The translations under genes were made by a program, and so were the position numbers. The notes under the pieces are model-generated. The model had not been told where the DNA came from, ran no database searches, and saw nothing but the letters and a program-made list of their open reading frames with translations. This document shows, piece by piece, positions 1-7,700 of a stretch of DNA of 8,249 nt; position 1 is the first letter of the stretch; each line of letters starts with the position of its first letter. The DNA is taken from the NCBI GenBank assembly GCA_030146225.1, contig JASLCA010000213.1:1-8249 (forward strand). The letters run 5' to 3'. The DNA comes from Sphingobacterium sp. (lineage in GTDB: Bacteria; Bacteroidota; Bacteroidia; Sphingobacteriales; Sphingobacteriaceae).

Positions 1-1
1 G

Positions 2-1222
2 GGCACAGAAGTCGAGTCGCATTCCTATAATGGCTTAATGTATTTTGCACGAGCAGTAAAGTTTTATGAGGCGAGTATGAATATGGGGGATATACCATAT
101 GCAAAAGCGCTTCAGGGGGAGACTGAAAAGGAATATTTTCCTGAATATGATCTTCAGAAGGATGTATTTCTCGGTATTCTAAAGGAATTGGAGGCGGCAG
201 ATCAATTCTTTGCGAAGGGGGCTCGATTTGCTGGGGATCCGATTTACAATGGAGATCCTGCTAGCTGGCGAAGGTTGGTAAATAGCTATAGTTTGAAGGT
301 GCTGATGCACTTGAGTAAAAAGGAACAGGATGCAGATTTGGAAATTAAAAGCCGATTTCAAAAGATATTAGCTACAAAGCCCTTGTTTACGAGCAATGCA
401 CATAATTATCAACTTATTCGATCTGATAGGAGCGGACAGACTTATCCCTTCTATAAAGTTGGGAATAACTTTACGATTTATCCCATCCTTTCTGATGAAA
501 TTGTTGATCGCCTAAAGGCCTTAGCGGATCGACGCTTGTTTTATTATGCTGCACCTTCGCCTTTAAAGTTGGAGTCTGGCTTAAGGAGCTCCGATTTCGA
601 AGCCTATGTGGGCATAGACCCCTCTTTGGTTTATGAAAGTATTATTGCGCTGAAAGGTAGGGGCGATTATTCCAGCCTAAACCCGCGGTATACCGAATTG
701 GCAGCGGGGGAGCCAACGCAGCAATTTTCATATGCTCAGCTGTGTTTTATTGTAGCGGAGGCAGCTCTTAGGGGCTGGGTAGATGAGTCGGTAGCTGACT
801 GGTATAAAAAGGGGATAAGAGCTGCGATGGACTTTGTCTTCGAACATACTCCGAATACCGAGCAGTTTCATCATAATAATCCCCTAGATGCGGAATATAT
901 AGAAGCTTATGCTGCTGCGCAAGCTTTAGCCTTGCCTATAGACTTGGAGGAAGCGGTTAGGGCTATTATCACACAAAAATACCTAGCTAGTTTTTTGCAG
1001 TCTACTTTTGAAACTTACTATGATTATAGGCGGACGGGGTATCCAAGCTGGAAAATCAACAGCGAAAGTAATCTAAATGTTAAAGAGCGAACTAAAATTC
1101 CTATGCGCTGGAAATACCCTGATCGGGAATTTAGGTACAATGCACAGCATGTAGCCACTGCTGTAAAGCGGCAATTTGATGGGGATGATGAAGTGAATAA
1201 GCTGATGTGGATCTTGAAGTAA
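2..1222 (+). CDS. SusD/RagB-family outer-membrane nutrient-binding lipoprotein (5'-truncated)
   Basis: The frame is open from base 2, so the Met codon at 38 is internal and the true start lies off the left edge; 406 residues are visible, and about 100 (lipoprotein signal and first helices) are probably missing compared with usual SusD-like lengths of 480-560. Family marks seen: a tetratricopeptide-like helical start with GDIPY at visible residues 29-33, then the PEYDLQKDVF segment followed by an IL..LE.A helix, typical of the SusD-like/SusD_like_2 group. Near the C-terminus are an ITQKY helix, YYDYRRTGYP (RRTGYP at 343-348), a KYPDRE segment around 371-376 and a final LMWILK, all usual for the family. 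Known role of the family: a surface lipoprotein that caps a SusC-type TonB-dependent transporter and binds oligosaccharides or peptides. The transporter gene would be expected just upstream, outside the window. The substrate cannot be read from this part. The gene ends in TAA directly before a strong terminator, so it is the last gene of its operon. Confidence 0.9.
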   Translation, partial: GTEVESHSYNGLMYFARAVKFYEASMNMGDIPYAKALQGETEKEYFPEYDLQKDVFLGILKELEAADQFFAKGARFAGDPIYNGDPASWRRLVNSYSLKVLMHLSKKEQDADLEIKSRFQKILATKPLFTSNAHNYQLIRSDRSGQTYPFYKVGNNFTIYPILSDEIVDRLKALADRRLFYYAAPSPLKLESGLRSSDFEAYVGIDPSLVYESIIALKGRGDYSSLNPRYTELAAGEPTQQFSYAQLCFIVAEAALRGWVDESVADWYKKGIRAAMDFVFEHTPNTEQFHHNNPLDAEYIEAYAAAQALALPIDLEEAVRAIITQKYLASFLQSTFETYYDYRRTGYPSWKINSESNLNVKERTKIPMRWKYPDREFRYNAQHVATAVKRQFDGDDEVNKLMWILK

Positions 1223-1233
1223 TACCAATAGCT

Positions 1234-1271
1234 AAAAGCAGGAGTCAAAAAAATATTGGCTCCTGCTTTTT
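1234..1271 (+). terminator. Rho-independent terminator of the SusD-like gene
   Basis: A 13-bp stem (1234-1246 with 1258-1270, one T-G pair) encloses an 11-nt A-rich loop. The left arm reads AAAAGCAGGAGTC and the right arm ends in a run of five T. It starts 11 bases after the TAA stop. The A run on the left arm means it could also act on transcripts from the other strand. It separates the SusD-like gene from the giant gene downstream. Confidence 0.9.
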
Positions 1272-1496
1272 GTTAAGGAAATTGTTCTAGGCCTGTATAG
1301 TTTTTTAGACTTAGCTTCTGGCTGAAGTTTCTTCGTTATGAATCAATTTTTTAGTTAATTATTTTCCTTCCTATTAATATTTCAAGTTTTTATTCTCTTA
1401 TTAATAAGTTTTTAATAAAAACTTAACTGTTTTAATCATTATAAAATCAATATGTTAAATAATTAATTTTCATGAAATTTATTTTTAATTAAAACA
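1272..1496. other. AT-rich intergenic region without genes
   Basis: About 225 bases between the terminator and the promoter. I see no open frame longer than a few codons, no tRNA-like fold and no insertion-sequence end. From about 1340 onward it is extremely AT-rich with many A and T tracts, as in curved or UP-like DNA upstream of a strong promoter. It contains one inverted repeat, listed separately. Confidence 0.6.
1405..1425. repeat. AT-rich inverted repeat, 10-bp arms
   Basis: TAAGTTTTTA (1405-1414) is followed by one A and then its exact reverse complement TAAAAACTTA (1416-1425). It lies about 70-90 bp upstream of the -33 element. It could be a regulator site, but such repeats arise easily in DNA this AT-rich, so the functional reading is weak. 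Confidence 0.45.
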
Positions 1497-1525
1497 TTGT
1501 AATCTTATAATTTGTTGTAGTTTTG
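1497..1525 (+). promoter_or_regulatory. Bacteroidota-type promoter for the giant gene
   Basis: TTG at 1497-1499 serves as the -33 element. After an 18-base spacer comes TAGTTTTG at 1518-1525, an exact match to the Bacteroidota -7 consensus TAnnTTTG. The predicted transcription start is about 4-6 bases after the final G, near 1529-1531, giving a leader of roughly 118 nt before the ATG at 1648. No other site in the intergenic region fits as well. Confidence 0.7.
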
Positions 1526-1528
1526 CTT

Positions 1529-1570
1529 TAGCATTAAAAAAAATGACAATTGTCATTTTTTTTAATGCTA
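1529..1570. repeat. Perfect 42-bp palindrome at the predicted transcription start
   Basis: Two 21-base arms with no mismatch and no spacer: TAGCATT, eight A, then TGACAATTGTCA as the core, eight T, AATGCTA. The axis lies between 1549 and 1550. As RNA it would form a stem of up to 19 bp with an AAUU loop, placed at the very 5' end of the giant-gene mRNA. Possible roles are a 5' stabilising stem, a dimeric repressor site (core TGACAATTGTCA) overlapping the start of transcription, or a symmetric A8-stem-T8 early terminator. The sequence shows the structure; the role is open. Confidence 0.85.
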
Positions 1571-1647
1571 TTTATCACATTGCATCTACTAATTTATACC
1601 AGTTAGAGTATTTATTGCTTAATAATTGATAGAATCTAAAGCTATTA
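1571..1647 (+). other. Untranslated leader of the giant gene
   Basis: The remaining 77 bases of the predicted leader are AT-rich and show no riboswitch-like pairing that I can support. There is no Shine-Dalgarno sequence before the ATG at 1648 (the preceding bases read AAAGCTATTA), which is normal in Bacteroidota, where start choice depends more on low structure and upstream A residues. Confidence 0.5.
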
Positions 1648-1773
1648 ATGTTGAAGCGAAAAACATTGCTTATGAAATTGCGACCTGTTGTACTTGTTTC
1701 GCCAAAGAAGATTTGGCATTCACTGATTTTATTTGCTGTCCTTTTGATGGCCTTTCCAGTTTATTCTTATGGA
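1648..1773 (+). other. Signal peptide of the giant protein
   Basis: Residues 1-24 are rich in K and R (positions 3, 4, 5, 10, 12, 20, 21). The hydrophobic core LILFAVLLMAF spans 26-36 and a likely signal peptidase I site, SYG before QT, falls after residue 42. There is no lipobox cysteine, so the protein is not a lipoprotein. The N-region is longer than usual, which is the reason to consider Met9 as an alternative start. Confidence 0.8.
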
Positions 1774-4700
1774 CAAACGAAAGTTGTTGCCAATGAGGTC
1801 TCTAATACAGATTTAGAGCATGTTCAAGATCCCAATAAAGCAACGACAGATGATGATTCCTTTGCGAGGGTATCGGCTTCTCCGGGGATTTTACTAGGAG
1901 GTGGGGCATATCAGGGGGTGATTGAGTTGAAGTTTCCTTCTGAGATTCCTGCTAATCAATGGTCATATGTGCGGATTGATGCTGATGCTGGCCTTTTAAG
2001 AGTTTTACTTGGCGGATCTTTAGGTAAATCTTTAGGTACTTTATTAGGAGGGCTGCTATTAGGAAATCAGGAATTTGAGGTTGAAGCCCTAAATGGTAGT
2101 GCTTCTGTCTTGAAGCGGACAAATACTGAAGGCTTTATCACTTCAAATGTTAAACTCGTTCAGGATTCCAAAGGAAACTATTATATCGCCTTAAAGCCAC
2201 AGGCGGCTTATAATAAAATTCGTTTGGTAAATCGTGCTATATCTCTGGTTGGCTTAGGCAGTGTGTATAAACTGGATGTTTACTCTGCTGTTTCTTATAA
2301 AGATGATGGTGGTTATTGCGGTACTCCTTCATTTACTTCCTATGATGGTGAAAGTGGACTTTCATTAAAAGTTATTGACTTACAGGATCAAGCGCTTTAT
2401 AAGGCTATAGACGCGAATGCTCAAACAGCTTCTTTATTGAAGTCTACTGCGGTGCTCTCCTTAGATGTAGCTAAAGCATTTTCCCAATATTTTTATTTTA
2501 ATTCCAAGTCGAAAACAAATCATACTGTAAATATTACATTGGCTTTGGGATCTGGAGGTGTGATAAATACGGACTTACTCGGAGGGATTGAAGTGGTTTT
2601 CTGGGATGGTGAGGTGGAAGTGTATAAGCGTTCGCTACAAAGTGGTCTTTTAAACAATACAGAAATTCTTAATATACTTAAATCAGGAAATCCAGCTACA
2701 TTGACTTTTGCCGCTAGCAAAGCTTTTGATAAGGTGGAGGTTAGATTGAGTTCTTCAGTAGGCTTAAGTGTGTTAGGAAATGGAGTGCGGATCTTTGATG
2801 TAAAGCGGTACTCGGGTGACGCAAATTGTGTAAATCCGAATATTCCTTTGGCTCCCCAACCTAGTTCTAGTCCCTTGAAGCAGCCTTCTTGCGCTTCCGA
2901 TTTAATTAGTCACAATAATGTAGACTTTGCGCATCATATTGTTGATGGTAATAACGAAACTTATGGAACACTTTATGCAGATGCAGGTACTCTCCTTGTG
3001 AATGGCGCAAATGCCGGCTTTGTAGAAGTGGATTTAGGTAGAGAGCTTAAGGCTTATGAAACGACCTATGTCCGGATTAATTACGATAAGGACGTTTTAG
3101 ATAAGTTGTTAGGTGGCAGCTTAGGAAAACTAGTTACTGATTTAGCAAATAATCTTTTGCTAGGGAATCAATATTTTGAAGTAGAAGCTAAGAATAATAC
3201 GGCATCAGTTTTAAAAGAAAAGAGCTCTAATGCTTTTGAGGGTAAGCTAAATGGGGTTGTAACTTTAGTGCAAGATAAGGTTGGTCGTCATTATTTAGCC
3301 GTAACACCAAATAAGGCTTATAATCGTATTCGTATCACAAACCATTTAAATGCTGTCTTGCCTACAGGTAAAAAAGCGACTTTAGATGTTTATAATGTTT
3401 GTTTTGAACTAGGAGATGATAGTTGTTTTCCTGCAAATTTCACTTCTTACAAAGGAGGCGGCTTGAACCTGAGCCTTGCAGACATTGCTAAAGTAGGCGT
3501 TACGAATGCCTTTAGAGCAATCAGTGATAACAGTTCTGAATATTCTAGCATCAATTTAGGTGTCGCTTCAGTAGGTGCTCATGTTTATCAGACTATTTAT
3601 TTTAATCAGCCCTCAAAAGCGGATGATTATGTGAAAATTCGTCTAGGAGTTGAACCTTCATCTGGTTTAAGTCTGGATCTGTTAGGTCGATATAAAATAA
3701 AATTCTTTAATGGTGATCAACAGGTAGGGGCAGACTACATACTGCAACAAGGATTAATAAATAATGTTGATCTATTAGCCTTATTTAAGTCAGGTGGAAT
3801 CGTGAATTTGCAGTTTACCCCAACAGGTAAATTTGATCGTGTAGATATTGGAGCTGAGACTTTGGTAGCTGTTTCTTTAGCCACAGAACCCTTACGTGTA
3901 TATAGCGTTCAGCGTTTCGGAACAGACTGTCCCGAGCAAATTGTAGCGCATCCATTTGAAGCACCAGTTTGTGCAGATATCTTAGTAGATGCGAAGAATG
4001 CAGATGAATTGAATAATCTTTTTGATGGCAATTTTGATAGTTTTTCTACGATTAAATCTGGAGCAGGGTTTCTTGCGGGCTTAGGAGATAAGTACGAGGG
4101 CTATGTTGAGTTAGGATACAGGGATATTTTGCCAGCAGGAACAACCTCCTATATTCGAATTGATTTTGACGAAGATATATTGAAGGCCTTACTAGGTGGA
4201 AGCTTAGGAAATGTGGTTACAGGACTGCTAAACAATTTAACGCTTGGAGATCATTTCTTTGATATTGATGTAAAAAACAACAGCTACGATGCACAAGGAA
4301 AGCTGCTGTCTTCTTCTCCCGTTATGAGCGCTTCTAGTAATGCTGCAAGTGCTGGCGGTAATGCCGATATTCGCATTGTAAGGGATAAACTCGGTCGGTA
4401 TTACATTGCCCTAACGCCTCATTCACCCTATAATGCCGTGCGTATTACGGATCGAACAAATAGCTTATTAGGTTTATTAGCCAAGCCTAATTCTTTGAAT
4501 ATTTATGGGATGTGTTATGAAAATGATAAAGGACCATGCTTGGAAGCATTTGCGACCTCATTTGAACATTCAGGTTTGAGTCTAGCGGTGAATGATGTCG
4601 CCGGTGCAGGTGTTAAAAATCCGCACTATGCTATTAATGATGAAAATAGTACAGACTACGCTGAAATTAGTAATGGGACACTTGCTGTAGGTGCCTCTAC

Positions 4701-7700
4701 TAAACAATGGATCTTTTTTAATTCACTTTCTGAAGCAGATGATGTTCTAAATATAAAGTTTAAGACTGGTGCAGGTGTTGTTGATTTAGATCTTCTTGGA
4801 GGATTCGAAATCAAAGCATATAATGGAGCAGTGGAAGTTGCCAAATTGAATTGGAACGACGGAATAATAAATGGCATAAATGTTTTGAATCTTATAAATA
4901 ATGGTGAGATTATTAATTTGCCATTTGCACCCGGGGTTGCTTTTGATCGTATTTCGGTTGGTATTAGAACCCTGGTGCAAGCCTCTGTATTTCCTCCTAT
5001 TCAACTCTATTCTGTTAACCGTTGTACCGCAAAGGCGGAAGCAAGTTTTGTCGCTTGGAAATCATTCTTAATTGATAATGATATTAGCCTTAAATCTGTA
5101 AAAGCTAATGAGGAAATTACCTATACAATACATGTCCGCAATACTGGGCAGCTAGCCCTCAATAATATTACTATTACAGATGCGATACCTGCCAATACTA
5201 CCTTTGTTTCGGCAGAAAATGATTTGCAGCCCGTTGCTAATGTATTAACCTTTACTGGAATTGATGTGGCAGTAGGAGCTAGCCTAACGCGTAGTTTTAC
5301 CGTTAAGGTAAATGCTGACTTGACTGGAGTGGATAATATTTCTAATGTTGCTTTAGTTAATGGACAGCCAACTCTTCCGCCATCTGTTTTGGATCCTAAC
5401 CAACCGGATACCGATGCAACGGTACCTGGGACTTTAATTCCAGTAGATAAAATAAATGCTGTAGTTTCTTGGAAGGCCTATGCTGTGGATGGGGATAAAA
5501 CCAAAACCAGCGTTTCTGGTGGGGAAGAGGTTGCCTATGCTATTTATGTGCGCAATACGGGGAATCAAATATTGAATAATATTAGTATCACAGATGAATT
5601 GCCGATTGGATTAACTTGGAAATCGGGTGGTACACACGATGCACGCAAGGTCAGCTTTGTTATTCCTACTTTAGCTGTCGGAGCTACCTCTACGCCACTG
5701 CACTTTGTTGTAACGGTGGATAAGGATCTGACGAATATTCTTGAAATTAGAAATATTGCATTGGTGAAGTTGGATGCTACAGATCCAGGGACTCCATCGT
5801 ATCCTCCTCTAAATAACGAAGATCCTAAAGAGCCGAATGAGCTTACTCCTGGAACTGTTTTGACTGTAGTACCAGATCATCAGGTTGAATTTACTAAGGC
5901 TGGTAAAAGCAATAATACTGTATCCACTGGTCAAGCCCAGATCGGAGACGAAATTACCTATACTTTGGTTGTTAAGAATACGGGAAATAAAACATTAGAA
6001 AACCTGGTTGTAGAGGATGTGTTGCCAGCAGAACTTAGTCTAGTCGAAACTGATGGTGCTATTAATGGTCAAGTAATTACTTTTAATATTACATCCCTAG
6101 CGGTGGATGCAGAGGAAACCTTTACGATTAAAGTGAAGGTGGAAACGCTGTCTAATAATCAAACCGCAATTATAAATTCGGCTAAGACAACCTTTAGGAA
6201 TGAAGATAATACGGATAATAAAGTAGTGCCAGTTACGCATAGCATCTCCACCTTATGTACAGCTATAATAGCTGATGATATTCTTTTTGATGTAACAGAC
6301 ATGAAGGTTTGTGCTGGGGCAGATTTTACTATTACTGCTTCCACAAATCTTTCGGGACTAACGAATGCAGTGTATAGATGGTATACGAAGCCAGATTTAA
6401 CAGGAAGCTTTGTAGCAGGAGCTAGCTTTACTAGTCGAGTTACAAAAACAACCACCTATTATGTTACCTTGGAAGCTGAGGGGTACTGTTTTAGTGTTCC
6501 TGCAGCTACTGTAACTGTTACAGTAGAAGCGGCAGCAGGCATACCTACGATTTCGCCTAGCTCAGTTGTGGTATGTGAAAATGAAAATCTCGTGCTTACA
6601 GCCACAGCAACCAATGCGACTACTTTTGAATGGTACAAAGGGGTAACAAAACTTCCTGAAACCTCAAATATATTAACCATTGCAAATGCTGGTTTGATAG
6701 ATGCTGGAGCCTATACGGTCAAGGCTGTAAATGGAACTGGCTGTGCGAGTGCTGCATCTGCAGTAGTGGATATAGAGGTTATTCAGAAACCTGCTAAACC
6801 AGTTATTGCTGTAACTGGTGCATTGGCTATCTGTGAAGGAGATTTTCTGACCTTAACAACTAGCGGTGGTACTTCCTATGAATGGTTACATAATGGTAAC
6901 ATAATTGAGTTTCCAGAATTAAGTGATCCTAATGATCCTACTAGTGCAGTTGTGTTCAAAACACGTACCAAGAGAAATGCAATTGATGTGAATGTTGGGG
7001 GGGATTATAGCGTAATAGCTTATAATGTCAATAATTGCCCTAGCCAAGTATCTGAGTTTAAGAGTGTTGTTGTGAATCAAGCGCCTGTGATAACTATTAC
7101 AGGTAGTCAATTGATATATGTTGCAAAAGGAGAAACTATTAACTGGCCAACAGCTACCACAAATACAGGCACATTAAAATGGTATCATGAAGGTGTTGAG
7201 ATTCCTGCTTTTCCTACAAGTTTGAGCGCAGCTGGAATATATACTTATACTGTTGTTGCGGTGAATGGTGGCTGTTCTAGTTATGAGACGATAATGGTTA
7301 ATGTCTTTGATGATGCGGGATGTCCTCCAGAAACTGTACGCTATTATGCTACAAGTCAAACAAAAGGATCTATTATCACAGGAGGAGTAACCGAGGGTAA
7401 GAATGCAGTGGATGGTAATCCTAAGTCATACTCCACAATTACAACTGGTTTGGGTTTACTGGGAATCGGTACAACATGGCAAACGTTGTTCTTCCCAGAA
7501 ACAATTAAAGCAGGTACGCCAGTTACGATAAAGCTGGGCAAAGAATATAGTGGGGTTGTACTAGCAGGTGGAATCTCTGTTGTGGGAGTCAAAAAAGATG
7601 GCCTAGGAACTCCTTTCGATATTGGTACGCTTAAGCCTGTTGCTGGAGGATTATTAGACATATTGACTGCTGATAATGTTATAGAATATACTTTTGTGCC

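Noticed and set aside
38..1222. Gene start at the ATG at 38
   Set aside because: The frame is open to the left edge and codes SusD-like sequence before this Met (HSYNGL), with no signal peptide after it; the Met is internal.
1272..1647. Small RNA, tRNA, CRISPR array or mobile-element end in the intergenic region
   Set aside because: No cloverleaf, no regularly spaced direct repeats, and no transposase or target-site duplication is visible; the palindrome is a single copy in this window.
1840..5025. Recent DNA-level tandem duplication or phase-variable repeat array
   Set aside because: The three units are alike in protein motifs but clearly diverged in bases and loop lengths, so they are old copies and not a slippage or recombination array.
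5035..6240. Intramolecular isopeptide-bonded pilin-type domains instead of DUF11
   Set aside because: I see no convincing Lys-Asn-Glu/Asp triad with the usual motifs of isopeptide-forming domains; the NTG and ITD patterns fit DUF11 better.
6159..6455. 98-residue open frame on the minus strand
   Set aside because: It lies fully inside the giant gene and has no family features, lipobox or promoter; it is a shadow of the Ig/DUF11 coding sequence.
6506..6526. Inverted repeat with 10-bp arms around one T inside the giant gene
   Set aside because: It falls in the alternating Thr-Val codons of an Ig-domain strand (ATVTVTV), where ACT GTA ACT GTT ACA GTA is self-complementary by codon choice; there is no T run or other sign of a regulatory site.
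7356..7661. 101-residue open frame on the minus strand
   Set aside because: It overlaps module B4 completely, and its Pro/Ser/Val-rich composition is what reverse reading of the Gly/Thr-rich module gives.
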